This document shows, in pieces, positions 1-11,225 of a stretch of DNA of 64,000 bases. The stretch is taken from NCBI RefSeq assembly GCF_030272615.1, contig NC_081405.1, positions 576,744,252 to 576,808,251 on the forward strand, written 5' to 3'. The translations under genes were made by a program, and so were the position numbers. The number at the start of each line of letters is the position of its first letter. Positions within the stretch are counted from its first letter, which is position 1. The DNA is from Cryptomeria japonica (Eukaryota; Streptophyta; Pinopsida; Cupressales; Cupressaceae). The notes under the pieces were generated by a model. The model saw nothing but the letters and a program-made list of their open reading frames with translations. It was not told the DNA's origin and searched no databases.

Positions 1-1100
1 ATTGAGAGTAATGCTATTCTTTGTGATATTAGCCCTGTTGACATTCTTGTTCCAGTTTTGGAATACTTGTAGTAATCTTGTGGTCTTTTTGTCCTTGACT
101 TTTGATAAATTTCCTTCTATTGTCAGTCCAGATAGGCATTATTATTGTTTATGTATAGCTGGTAATCTAATTTTGTATGTGAATTATCAGATGCATAGTT
201 TAGCTGCAGCTGTTATAAGCATTAAGGGTGACTATCTTTATTGGCTCTGGTTCATCATATTTATCTTCAAATAAAAATAAAAAGCTTCTTGAATGTGATT
301 TTTCTCTCAGAACCTTTTCTCAAGGTTGCTTTCAAGCGAGGGATTTTGATCACATGTTGTTTTGATTAAAAGTGATGGGCCATGGCTTTCTATGTAATGA
401 TTATTGCCAATTCTATCTATCGACTTTAGGGGAGATTATACAGTACCTCTCACAGAGGTGGCTATGAGGTTTAATTATTATTGGCCTTTTGTGGTTCACT
501 CACTATACATTCTTTAAATGATTGTTTGGAAACTTGTTTTTTAACACATAAGTGGATCATGCATTATTATAATAAGTGTTTATGCTCAGCTGGTAATCTA
601 ACTTTGTATGTAGGTAATTGTTGCCATATACATAGTGTGGTTGTGAGCCATCATAAGCATTTTTTGAGACTATGTTTATTGGTTTTATTTCATTCTTTTT
701 ATCTCCAAAATGCCTTAAGAGTGGCAGCATGCTTTATCATTAGCTTTGCTCTCTCACGTGGGATATGGAATACATGTTTTGATTAATTGTGATGTGCCTT
801 GGCTTTCAATATAATGATTACTATTGTACTGTTTATCGGCTTCAGTGGAGATAGTATGGTACTTCTCATAGAGGTGATTATGAGGTTTAAATTTTTTTTG
901 CCTCACCCGAGTTGCATTTCTTACAATGATTTTTGGAGATTTGTTTTTTCGCATGAGTGGATCATTCATTATTATGAAAGGTGGCAACATTATTATAGGC
1001 CTTTGTTTATTTGATCGATCAGGATGCATTTCTTGGCATATTTTTTCTTGGCTCCTCACATGGATGACATTCATTACAGTGTATGGTAGCCAATTAATTT
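1..1100. repeat. Degenerate tandem repeat, units of about 420-430 bp
   Basis: Three consecutive, diverged units can be aligned by eye. The phrase ctggtaatctaa near 159 recurs near 590. The phrase gtgatgggccatggct at 372 recurs as gtgatgtgccttggct at 789. In each unit an 'ataatgatta' stretch, an 'agaggtg-tatgaggttt' stretch and a 'gagtggatcat-cattattat' stretch follow in the same order. Short ORFs inside the units do not share a frame, so this reads as non-coding repeat. It lies directly upstream of the ORF at 1208 and could be the leader of the same element, which is inference. The first unit is cut by the window edge. Confidence 0.6.
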
Positions 1101-1207
1101 AGTTTTCTTTTGGCTATTTATTAAATCTGTTGCAGAATGTCTTTGGTTTCCTTCATCGATGGTATCTGAAGGAATTCTTCTCTCTGAGGGAAAGGTAAAT
1201 AATCCTC

Positions 1208-1816
1208 ATGTCTTTTATTCTTCTGACTTATCATGTTATAGTATCTACTCTTGAGGAAGACATTGTTGACAACTATGGTTATGTTTCTGAAAAGCTTGGA
1301 AGAGTTTTTGTTTTCCATAATCTGGAGTTGGATTCTGAAATTCGCAGAGTGCTGGGTAATCATTGGTTGCTCTCTCCTTCTTTTATCTCTTTTTCAGAAG
1401 TTTTGTCTCATTTTTTTACTATATGTTATGATCTTTTGTGGGATAAGACTTTGGTCCAGCTTATTGCATCAAAATTTGTGGTTCCTCCAATGCTTGATAT
1501 GCATCATCTTGGGTCAGCTTTGGATAGTTATATTTTTGATATGGGTACTCTTCCTTATGGGGGCTTTCTTTCTGTTCAAAATCTTTTGGAAGATGGGCAC
1601 TATGGGCATTTTCTCTCTGAAATTAGAATGGGCCTGATATGTGACACTATTGATGAAGCTCTAAAATCTGTGGAAAGTTTGTTTGGTTTTATATCTCCCC
1701 AGGTTTTGGTCAGAGCTCGGGAAGTGTTAGTTGGTCTTCATGCTCTAATTAATTTCTATTTTGCTTCATTTGAGACTCCTCTCCCTGCGATCCCTATGCA
1801 GTCACTGGTTCCTTAG
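1208..1816 (+). CDS. Unassigned 202-codon ORF, probably retroelement-derived
   Basis: I do not recognise this protein. The reading frame is open for 202 codons without low-complexity sequence, rich in aromatic and aliphatic residues (for example FISPQVLVRAREVLVGLHAL near the C-terminus), and ends in TAG. I see no signal peptide, zinc finger or catalytic motif. A short translated stretch near 2000 looks like one hydrophobic segment but lies beyond the stop. The ORF is followed by about 570 bp ending in a hairpin and an A-run, like the 3' end of a non-LTR retroelement. The LINE at 12216-15640 also carries an unidentified ORF just upstream of its 3' end, so this may be an analogous 3' ORF. The start used is only the first ATG of the open stretch. 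Confidence 0.4.
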   Translation: MSFILLTYHVIVSTLEEDIVDNYGYVSEKLGRVFVFHNLELDSEIRRVLGNHWLLSPSFISFSEVLSHFFTICYDLLWDKTLVQLIASKFVVPPMLDMHHLGSALDSYIFDMGTLPYGGFLSVQNLLEDGHYGHFLSEIRMGLICDTIDEALKSVESLFGFISPQVLVRAREVLVGLHALINFYFASFETPLPAIPMQSLVP

Positions 1817-2395
1817 GATGCCCGACCTTGTCCTCTGAACGAAAGCTCAAGTAATTGGTTTTTGGACTAACAGTTCCCACCTTTTAGAGATATCTCATAT
1901 TTTTTTGCAGACAGTTTTTGAGATGGATTTTGGATAGTTATCATTTTCTGAATTCTATGGAGTTGGAGATTTTCAGTCTATTCCAGTTTCGGTCCTCCTT
2001 GGTTTCACTTCTTGGTATCTCGGCATGCTCCTCTTCATTTTATATCTTGCTGTTGTTATAAGTTGATGGGTTCCTAGTTCTTCTTGTTGTAAACTTTTTG
2101 GCAATTCAGCCCCGATTTTTGTAACCAACTGAGTTTTTTAATCAGTTGAGATATATGCCCTATGGGGTCTATGTAAATAGGGCATCTATATGGGTATGGG
2201 TGAGTTTTTGGGTCATCAAGATCCTCCTATTTTGTAAGGGTAGTATAGTTTCTTTCTCAAGGCAACAACCAGAGGTTTTCTTGCAGGTTCTTTCCTACCA
2301 GTATGCCTTTTTTTGAACCCGTTGTATAATCTTTTTAAAAAAAAATATAATAAATTTTAGTGGCTATGCCACTTTTAATGAAAAAAAAATAATGA
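1817..2395 (+). other. Putative 3' tail of a non-LTR retroelement
   Basis: No coding sequence is seen. The stretch ends with an A-rich run at about 2334-2351, a 6-bp stem hairpin (agtggc at 2359-2364, gccact at 2368-2373) and a run of A at 2381-2389. A terminal hairpin followed by A-rich sequence is typical of plant LINE 3' ends. The 5' boundary of the element is not in view, so no target duplication can be tested. Confidence 0.4.
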
Positions 2396-2637
2396 TTAAA
2401 TAATAAGTCTCCTCAATGAACTCTTACTATCTTAAACAAGTGTCATGTAGTGGAGAGTAAATTGATTTTATAACTGTATAATTTTAAAATCATAATTTTA
2501 ATTAGATTGAAGATCATAATTATAACTAAATTAATTTATTATAATAATATATTATTTCGAAGGCATTTTGCCTTTGCCTGATTGAGTTTATTATTTTTTA
2601 CATGAATAAGTCAAATACATTGTTGAATTACTACATT
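2396..2637. other. AT-rich spacer ending in a 15-bp target duplication
   Basis: No gene is seen. The last 15 bp (ttgaattactacatt, 2623-2637) are repeated exactly at 4298-4312 and are read as the target-site duplication of the element between them. Confidence 0.6.
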
Positions 2638-4297
2638 ATTTTTTATTAAGATAAAACTAGTTTTGAAGGGGCCTCTAAACCCTTACAATCAGTGAAATGC
2701 CCTCAAATAATGCACTAGACTACCCAACAATGAACAACGGGTTTTATAAAGGACTTGAAACCTACTGGACTTATGGGCATCTACAACCCAACACCCAAAG
2801 ACTACAAAAGAGTATAAATAAAAATATAGAGCATCCACAACTAGTTAGACACCAGCCATAATTCAAGAATGAAACATTACAAAATAGGCTAGCCCAAGAA
2901 GAGGGCCTAAGTCATCAAATAATAGACCTCAACAAACTAAGAACAAGGGGTTTTCCAGGCACCCTTAACCAACAAGAAGGGTTTTCCCCATGCTCCCATA
3001 ACTTGTAATAGAAATTCTAGGCCACAAAAAACTATGAAGGCAAACACTAACCAGAAATAAACATTAACCAAACTAGGTCCTTAAAAGAAACAAAAAAAAT
3101 AGGGTTTTTTCAGGCTCCCTCAACCTCGTCACTGGGTTTTGTAAGGTTCCCACAACCTTTCAAGGTGCAAAAAATAACATCTCTTCTTCAAAGAACAATC
3201 TAGGATGTGCAGGGACATGAGGTTTTAACAAGGCTCCCTTAACCTCAAACTTGAGGAAGAACAATACTAAGAAAATCATAGCCTCCATCCTCTCCACCTC
3301 AATTGGAGAATACAAAAGGAAAATAGCATGAAGGCAAGTCTTTACTCCTAGACATTCAAGAGACATCACATCATCAGCTTCCCTACAACATTCTCCAGTC
3401 TCACCCATAGCATCCACCTTCACCTCAATAAAAGATAAGTCATCTCCAACAACATCCATCTTCAACTCTAAAGAAGATAGGGCCAACTCTATAGGAAAAT
3501 CTAGATAAAAGCAGAGATTCTAAGGAAAAAACCAATAAAAAAATGAGAAGCCAACCCAAGGGCCAATAGGGATAGAAATATTCAAAACCACCCAAAGAGA
3601 GGGTGCACCAAATAGCACCCAGCAGACCACAATGAAGGGCTCCAAGAAAGAAAGTTGAGGAGGATAAACCATATCAAAGAAAAGGTTACCATCCCCCATG
3701 AAGCACATCAGGCCTAGAATACTCAAAAAACAAAGAGCTCCTTCCAAAAAATAGGGCCATAGAACTGGGTCAGTAGCATCTCACGAAATGACAGAAGCAA
3801 TAAAAGGAACCCAAAACATAGCCCACCCACTCTGCCCACAAACCAAACCTTCCATATGGAAGAAAAATATATCGAATAAGGGCATCTCTGCAAAGGGAGA
3901 GCCTCTGAAAGCAGCCCCATTTGAGGAAAGAATAACTACCCTAAAAATAGAAGGGAGATAGGAAAAAGAGCCCCCGCCAGCGATGGAAAAAACAGAGCAG
4001 AAAAAGGGAAAGGGGAAGACCTCAGCACATCCCCCACAACCCACGATCCCATCAGAAATTCTAGCAACCTATTCACCATCAAAATCCTCCTATGTCCTAT
4101 CCCAAGGTGCCCCTACCCAAACACTCTGATCGTAGAGCAACCAAATCGCAGAGCACAGCCGAACATCCAAGCAGAGCCCAAGGGAAATGATCAAACCATC
4201 ATTGTCATCATCCGCTTCATATTCTCTGCCATGAGAATCTCCTAAAACCCTCGCTCATACCTCACCTCCTTTCTCTCCTCATTTAAAATTTATTAAT
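2638..4297 (-). mobile_element. Non-LTR retroelement insertion (LINE-like), minus strand
   Basis: A 1.66-kb insertion flanked by a perfect 15-bp target-site duplication (2623-2637 and 4298-4312). Read on the minus strand, its 3' end is ...gaggccccttcaaaactagt followed by ttttatcttaataaaaaat, an A-rich tail at the TSD. That end resembles those of the insertion at 4792-6723, the LINE at 12216-15640 and the fragment starting at 15712. The interior has minus-strand open stretches (3781-4044, 3723-3920, 3160-3486) that shift frame and contain stops, and no reverse transcriptase motif. It is probably a 5'-truncated or non-autonomous copy. It contains several copies of a ggttttnnnnggctccc-nn-aacc motif, described separately. 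Confidence 0.65.
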
Positions 4298-5660
4298 TTG
4301 AATTACTACATTGTTAATTATAAAATCTAAATAAATTGAAGAAAAAAGATTGAGAAAGTGATATAAGTTAATGGAATAAGAGATAATTTTGCAAGGACAA
4401 ATATTTTAATAATACAATAATAATATTGCATAAGAAATAAAAAATATTATCATTACCATTAAACTTGTCACAATTTGAATAAAGAAAATCTTAATTAAAA
4501 ACGTATACAATAAAATGATATTAAATAAATTTAATGTAAGTAGTTTATTTGAGCAAGTGATGTGTAGTAAACCATTTTTAATGGTTTTTATGTTGGTTTA
4601 TCTTTTCACAGTTGCAATAAGTTGCATTTGTTCGCTTGTTTGAGAAACTATGTTTAACAAAAAATTAGTACAAAATAAAGATATTATTAGTATTCTTATA
4701 TTATTGCTTTTTAATTATTATATTATCAATGTATTATAAGAATACTACAATATTATTCTATAATTCTTTATATTTTTATTATTATTATGTTTTAGATTAA
4801 GGATAAACAAGTTTTGAGGGGACTGAAACCCCATACAACAGGTTTTGAAGGGAGCTGAAACCCTCAGATTTTACCAAGATTTGGAACCCAAAAAACAACA
4901 TTGCCTAAAGGAATAATCATCAGAAAACCACCAGCCGAACCACAGGAAAGACTAAAAAATACTAGCCTGTAAACCAAACATAAGGGTTTTACTAAGGCTC
5001 CCTTAAGCTTCGACTGACAACATGGGTTTTCCAGGCACCCATAACCTTCAAAGACACTAGAATACAATAGGTAGAAATACATTCAGGATTAGGACTTAGA
5101 GGGTTTTGAACGGCTCCCATAACCAATAGCCTAGGTTTTTAACTAGCCCCCAAAACCAACAGAGAAGGGCTTTCCTAGGCTCCCTTAACCTGAAACATAG
5201 ATATCAGGTTGCCAAAAACAAAACCTATCTTTAACCAAAAACCAAAAGAACAAGTGGCCAGGTTGGGCCCTTGAAAACTACTAGCATCCAGCCTGCTTGT
5301 GGGTTTTACAACGCTCCCACAACCTGAACTAGACATCAATAAAATAAAATAAAAACAATAGCCAAGAGGGGGATTTTGAAAGGCTTCCTAAACCTTCATA
5401 ATGGGTTTTAAAGTGTCTCCCATAAACAACAGGAGGGCACCAGTCACCACACAACATCTAATTAGCACTCACCTTTTAGCACAATACCTCTACACCTCAA
5501 TAAGAAAGGAAACCACCTCAATAGGAGCTGGAAGGAAAGAGACCAAACATAGGGAAAATTAAGTAGATAACCCCAAAACAAAGACCATCAGCCAACAAAT
5601 ATTCACATGATGCTTAGCTGGAAAGAAGGGTTTTGAAAAGGCTCTCAAAACCTTCAACAA
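2930..5660. repeat. Dispersed ggtttt...ggctccc...aacc motif in two LINE-like insertions
   Basis: About fifteen irregularly spaced copies of a 20-25 bp motif, gggttttnnnaggctcccnnaacc, occur inside the insertions at 2638-4297 and 4792-6723. Examples start near 2949, 3100, 3134, 3210, 4985, 5028, 5101, 5166, 5289, 5371, 5402 and 5630. The outer ggtt/aacc parts are complementary, so each copy could form a small hairpin. A related form, ggttttgaaggggcctctaaacc, lies near the insertions' 3' ends. Spacing is tens of bp and not periodic. Confidence 0.55.
4313..4774. other. AT-rich spacer
   Basis: Very AT-rich sequence between two non-LTR insertions; no gene or repeat with a clear boundary is visible. 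Confidence 0.6.
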
Positions 5661-6723
5661 AAACATACGCCAGTACCAAAAGGACTCTATGCCAATAAGT
5701 TTCACCAAAGTATCCACCTCTAAATGAGAAGAGGGAAAGAAACTCATCAGCAAAGAGAAAATCACAGGAGGAAATCCAACCTCAAACAGAAAGGTATGCA
5801 ATACCCCAATCAAGATCCATCTCACCAAAATCTGCCCACAACTCTTCCCCTCTATAGAAGAGTGGTCCACCTCAATAAGACAGATAGAGACAAAAGGAAG
5901 AAAGATAACCAGGGAAACACTAGATAATCTCTTGAAAATAATAGATTCATAAAAGCACTGACAATCTGCAAGATAAAACTTAGAAATATCACACCAAAAA
6001 TATGCAGGGACCTCCCAGATAGAGTTTCCCAACTAGACCAGATCATTCCCAAAGGCCAAAACATAACTCGTGGGGAGAAAGAACTCCAGAAAAAAAAAAC
6101 CTCAACCCAAATCCCAAATATCCTCCTCACACCAAGGCACAAGTAGGAGAGCACAGACTACAGACAAAGCCATCATAGCCACCACCCAAACTTTCTTACG
6201 AAGCAACATGACCAGCAAAAGGATCTCCACCTTATGGGTTGACCAAGTCTAGAAGAAAGCTCGACCTAGATCCAGATTCAAGTACCCGTAGATCCAGTGA
6301 CCATCATTGCCAACACAGAAAGGAAGAGTAGCATCGAGGTAAGGGAAAAGACCCCCAACACCATCCAAACTCTTAGTAAAGCCCATAATGCCCATAATAG
6401 AAAGCACCGATGGGAAAAATATTCTACCATTAGCCAAACATGGCAATGGGGAGCAGAGCTGAGACACATATCTCTCAATGACCAGTGAAGACACCAACGC
6501 ATCCACAACACTGGCAAAAAGGTTGACTTGCACCAAGACCCCGACCCCACTAGGATCGACCACCTCCCCATCTCCATCATCTCGTTCCTCCACCACATCT
6601 TATCCTCCATCAACAACCCCTGAAACCCTAGCTCTAGCGACGCTTCCCACTTCCCGCATCATCTCCATATGCATTTATGATGTAATGATGTGCACATGTT
6701 CATTGTTATTTTGTTATTTGAAA
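4792..6723 (-). mobile_element. Second LINE-like insertion, minus strand, same 3'-end family
   Basis: A 1.93-kb insertion flanked by a 17-bp perfect duplication, tttattattattatgtt, at 4775-4791 and 6724-6740. The minus-strand 3' end (cagtcccctcaaaacttgtttatccttaatc) matches the style of the insertion at 2638-4297. Its minus-strand 5' part contains a gctagggtttcaggggttg leader and open stretches (6249-6596, 5559-6032) of unknown identity. I see no endonuclease or reverse transcriptase motif. The A/T-rich target weakens the TSD slightly, but length and exactness support it. Confidence 0.6.
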
Positions 6724-6907
6724 TTTATTATTATTATGTTATTATTTATTATTATAAATATTAGTATTATATTAGTAATAAAATTATTTTATTATCAAAC
6801 TTTAATACTCTTAAATTGAATGAGAATAATTAAATTAATATTGTTAATTTATATTTTTCATATTATATCTATGTTTATTTATTTATATATATAAAACAAA
6901 ATAAATT

Positions 6908-7512
6908 TTGTAGGTGTCTCAGCTATACTCCTTAGTCCTAAATGGGCCAACAAAGTAGTTAAATGAGGACAATCCCCCTGTGCTAGAGCTATATGGGTCT
7001 CTATTCAAATGGAGAGCCAGAAGTTTGGTATCTGCTCTATCTATGCCTCAAATGACTACAGAGAAAGAGGTGAACTATGGAACTGGCTAACAACCCTAGA
7101 GGATATCCCTTGGATTATTGGGGGAGACTTCAATATGGTGGAATCCCTCAGTGATATAAAAGGGGACAACAAATTTGAATGGAAGGGAATGGAAAGGATT
7201 CAATGGGATAGAATGATCAATAAACTACATCTCTTTGACCCTATTGCTAGAAGGAAAGACAATTTGAACACTATATGGTACACCTAGTGCAATTATCAAC
7301 AATTGAATAAAAGGATCTATTGCAGACTGGATAGGCTCTACCTCAATAAATCCCACTTTATGATATATAAAGGCCCTAATGGTGATCATTGTTTTCTCTC
7401 CCCATTTACCCTCTCAGATCACCACTTGATAATAATGGGAATTGACCTCTCCCAAGTGACTCCCCCTCCTCCTCAAGAGCTCCCTCATTCATCCTCAACA
7501 CTAGACTCCTAG
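6908..7512 (+). pseudogene. LINE endonuclease (exonuclease/endonuclease/phosphatase fold)
   Basis: LINE endonucleases nick the target DNA to prime reverse transcription. Visible motifs in order are: FGICSIYASNDYRERGELWN, IIGGDFNMVES (catalytic GDFN), CRLDRLYLNK (the conserved LDR block) and LSDHHLII (the SDH catalytic His block). The N-terminal quarter of the domain, including the catalytic Glu block, is missing because of 5' truncation. In-frame stops occur near 6964 (TGA) and 7287 (TAG, between 'TIWYT' and 'CNYQQ'). The frame continues past the stop at 7510 into the reverse transcriptase linker. Confidence 0.85.
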
Positions 7513-9200
7513 AAGATGAGGACTTTCACTCTGCCCTGGACTTTATCAGACTATTTAACAAAAATGATAGGAACTAGCTCTCTAGTGTAGATGCATGGAA
7601 TGCAAACATAAAAACTTGGACCATCCTTTGTCAAACAGTGGGCAAAAAGAAGGCCAAGTATGATAGGAGGGTAGAAAGACTACTCCGAGAGGATCTATGT
7701 AATTCAGAAATGAATCTTTAGAACTCTCCAAATGATGAAAAACTCACTTGCACTCTGATGACTATCAAAGATCACCTTATGAAATTTCAGAACTAGAAAA
7801 TTAAAGGGCTAAAAACCAGGTACAAACTAAATTGGTTGGACTTGGGGGACAAGGGCTCCAAATTCTTTTTCCATATGCTCAAAGTTAACGAAGCTAAGGA
7901 GAACATCAATGCTATATGGGAAAATAACACTCACATCATAGACTCCTAGGAGATTCTACATTGCTTCCCCCTCTATTATTAGAAGCTTTTTACCTCAGAA
8001 GAGGTAAATGAAGACCACAGACATGCTAGAGAGCTCATTAAGCAATTGACCCCACCCAAGCTTAATAAGGAGGACTTTGAGGTTGTGGGGCAATCTATCT
8101 CAAGAGAGGAAATAGCCATGGCTATCTCCTCTATGGGCAGTGACAGATCCCCTCGACCAGATGGATTCCCAGTTGAGTTCTATAAGAAAAACATTAAATG
8201 GATTGTAGATGACGTCCATGTCCTATATTTGGAGGCTATATCCAGAGGAACCCTAGGCAAAGAGATCAAGGAAGGCCTTATCAAGCTCATTCCCAAGGAG
8301 GGAGATAATACCTTGGTTAAGAACTAGAGGCCTATCATGCTACTAAATGTATCTTATAAAATATTGGCCAAAGTAGTAGGAAACAGGCTAATCAGAATAC
8401 TACCAAAGATTATTAGTCCTAGAAAAATGGGATTTGTTAAAGGCGGGTTCATCCTTGAGAACTTCATGACCTACTAGGAGTCTCTTGAATGGGCTAAGGT
8501 CTCTGGTCAGAATGGGGCTATGCTACTAATAAACTTCGAGAAGGCATATGATAGGATAGAATGGGGATTCATAATTTAGATGCTAGCTAGTCTGGGTTTC
8601 CCGAACTCCTTCTACAAGATTGTCCAGACACTACTTAGTGATGCCAATTAAGTTGTGGAAGTAAACGGATTAAAATCTAACAACATCACTCTCTCCAGAT
8701 CAATTAGACAGTGGTGTCCTCTTGCCCCGACCCTGTTTGTCCTGGCTGCAGATGCTATGCACTACATACTAAAGGACTTCAGCTTATCCCCTAGGGTTAA
8801 AGAAAATACACTCCCTAACAATGAAGAAGTCGTTAATATATAGTTTGCAGATGACACAACTATTGTCTTCTCCATAGAGCAGGAGAATTTAACACATCTT
8901 CTTCACAATATTGAGATCTTCTACAAAGCATCAGGTAGTAGAATTGCTCTTCACAAATCTACCCTCTTAGGTTGGACTGATACCCCTCCCATCTGGTTGT
9001 CTAAGTTTGATCTAAAGTGGGGAGGCCTAGATAGCATCATTAGATACTTGGGAATCCCTTTCCCTGTCTCTCTGAACTTGAAAGAATTATGGGAATGGTT
9101 CAGAAATAAAGTTGATAAGAAACTCACTAAATGGAACTGAAACTTCTTGTCATTAGTAGGTCATTTTCAGGTTTGTCAAAAACTACTATCTCCATATAAC
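7513..9200 (+). pseudogene. LINE reverse transcriptase (non-LTR type)
   Basis: The reverse transcriptase palm and fingers are recognisable: SDRSPRPDGFPVEFYK near 8140, LIPKEGDNTLVKN near 8290, RPIMLLNVSYKILAKVVGNR near 8330, GFVKGGFILEN near 8430, NFEKAYDRIEW near 8533, the FADD catalytic motif at about 8845-8856, and RYLGIPF near 9042. At least six in-frame stop codons interrupt it (for example 8325, 8475, 8577, 8649, 8841). They include one directly before FADD, so no functional protein is possible. The frame is otherwise well preserved across more than 1.5 kb, so decay is mainly by substitution. Confidence 0.88.
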
Positions 9201-9204
9201 ATTG

Positions 9205-9420
9205 TAAAGCAGAAAAATTGAACCCTAGTCATTCTCCCCTCCCCAACTCCAAGGAAAGAGAAAGGGAGAGTCACTAGGGTTGATGGTTTTCACTTGGGAG
9301 AGACTTTACATTCAAAAGAGGAGTTGAAACCCACAAGATCCAATCCCAGTGTTGCATCGCCATCGTGAAGACCCAAATGCAGTCAAAATTGCAAGTGTCA
9401 CAATTTTAGGACGCTACAAA
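9205..9420. other. Foreign segment of about 215 bp inside the LINE ORF
   Basis: LINE translation stops being recognisable after 'GHFQVCQKLL' near 9190 and resumes with 'IYYSSTWLFS' near 9421. In this family these two blocks are normally only a few residues apart. The intervening sequence has an imperfect inverted repeat: aaccctagtcattctccc near 9221 and gggagagtcactagggtt near 9265. I do not see a clean target duplication and cannot name the element. Confidence 0.5.
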
Positions 9421-10814
9421 CATATACTACTCCTCAACTTGGTTATTCAGCAATTATCAGTTCAACTACATTCAGAAACAAATCAGGAACTTCCTCTAGT
9501 CAGATGGAAAAGGCAAAAAAGAAGCAACATGCTATTAAATGGGATTGGTGTATCAAATCTAAGACTCTGGGAGGTATGGGCCTCAAAGACCTCAAACTTC
9601 AAGGAACTGCCTTGGCTACCAAATGGATTTATAAAGCCATTGATGGCAACAAACCCTGGAAAGTGCTTGTTAGAAACAATATTCAAAGCTCCACCCAAAA
9701 ATCAGCAAAAAAATGGAAGAACCTACCCATGGGAGATCTGATTGCTGGGAATTTTGAGGTGTCCCCTGCGGGCTCAAAAGTATTCAAGTCTATATGGAAA
9801 TCCTCAAACCATGTTAGAAAATACATTAGAAATAAAGACATAATAGATAAAAAAGGCTCTCTCAACCTAGAAAGGTCTCTATGGTGGAATGTTCTGCACA
9901 ATGGGAAACAACTAGCCTGTCTTCAAGGAAGCTCTACCTTGAAATGGCACAACCAGCGATTGGTCACATTTGAATACATTTTGTAAGATGGCACTTTGGC
10001 CTCCTGGGAAACTCTCATCTCTAAATTCAACCTCTCCTTCTCCCAGGCCAGAACCTATACTATCCTTAAGTCTGCACTTGCTCCCATCCTTCCCTCTCCT
10101 AACCCCTCTTATCCCTCCCCTTTAGCCTCTCTCTGCTAGTTAGATGGGTCTCCTCTTTTGCTAGCCAACACCAAAAATGATCTACTCTACCCTTTCTGAT
10201 TCTTTAGATATCCTTGACCACCTTAACTGCACCTGGAACCTTTCCTAGGACTCCAAACAATGGCATTCTACCCTCTCAAAATTTTGGTCTAATCCAACTG
10301 AACCAAAGAAGAAATTTTTTTCCTGGAGACTCCTACTCAATAAACTACCACTTAAGGACAACATCGGAGACCCCCTACTATGTAAACTTTGTTGTATCCC
10401 TAAATCTATACACCACATTTTTTTTGTTGTCATTTTGCTAAAGAGGCCTAGAATCTGTTTGGTGTCTCACTTAATATCAATTGTTTTACTGTTGAAGAGA
10501 TGGTATTTGGTTATATTAGAGGTGGCAAGAAACATGCTAATCTTTTTTGGTCTGGTCTCTCTTTGGAAATTATGTGAATCATTTGGAAATTTAGGAATGA
10601 TGATGTGTTTAATGGAAAGAGTAGGAACCTCACTGAGTCTCTTAGGAGACTCATCTACTTCCTTGTTGCTATGCAGGTCATAGTGGTACTAAGACTGGAG
10701 GAAGACAAATTTGACAAGTGGCTAAATAATGGGTCTACTATAGTTTTCATAAGAGAGCTCTCACATGGCTTCACTTGGGATCGAATGGGAAGCAATAAGA
10801 CTCATTTTGAATAG
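9421..10814 (+). pseudogene. LINE C-terminal region with zf-RVT-like zinc-binding block
   Basis: The LINE frame continues: KWDWCIKSKTLGGMGLKDLK near 9540 is the conserved post-RT block of plant LINEs (usually WxxxCxPKxxGGLGxxDL). LCKLCCIPKSIHHIFF near 10380-10430 is the zf-RVT cysteine/histidine block. A final conserved stretch (IIWKFRNDDVFNGKS, about 10570-10625) follows, and the frame ends at the TAG at 10812. Frame changes are needed near 10140-10260 and 10440. No RNase H domain is present here, unlike the LINE at 12216-15640. Confidence 0.75.
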
Positions 10815-11225
10815 GGGCTGATGATGTTTATGTAAGAGATAGAGGCACGACAATAGATAGATGACTTCATCAAGCTGGAGCTAGAAGGACTACCCTCACA
10901 CCCAGTTTGCCGAAGGAAATATGCTGGTTTGGTGCGAGGGAGAGCTAGGCTAGTCTGCATGGCTCCCCCCATGGGCAACAACAATGACCCTATTTCCTCC
11001 TTTGTGTTCAGTTAGCTGTATAGTCCGTGATTCTTTTTGACATGTCTATCATTTTTTGTAATTTTGTAATTCAGCTCCTATGTAAATGATTATATATTAT
11101 GACTCGAGCTCCTATCTGATATAGCTCCTACATCTTATGTGTTAACTCTTTAGTTGGGTGCAAGGTATCCATCCCAAACTCTCAAATTTTGTAACTGCTA
11201 TTTATATGATGCTTAATACAAAAAA
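10815..11225 (+). other. LINE 3' untranslated region
   Basis: Non-coding sequence with three 'agctccta' phrases (near 11065, 11107, 11124), ending in an A-rich tail. No separate gene is visible. Confidence 0.5.

Larger units (their letters stand above)
6908..11225 (+). mobile_element. LINE retrotransposon, 5'-truncated and decayed
   Basis: This is a plus-strand LINE with an APE-type endonuclease, a reverse transcriptase, a zf-RVT-like region and a 3' UTR. The 5' end begins inside the endonuclease domain: 'ILLSPKWANK' is the first recognisable block, near 6925. The 3' end near 11220 finishes '...atgcttaatacaaaaaatt', an A-rich tail. A target duplication is ambiguous; both flanks contain taaatttt. 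Many in-frame TAG/TAA/TGA codons and a roughly 230-bp insertion make it inactive. The family assignment is secure from motif order; autonomy is excluded. Confidence 0.85.
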
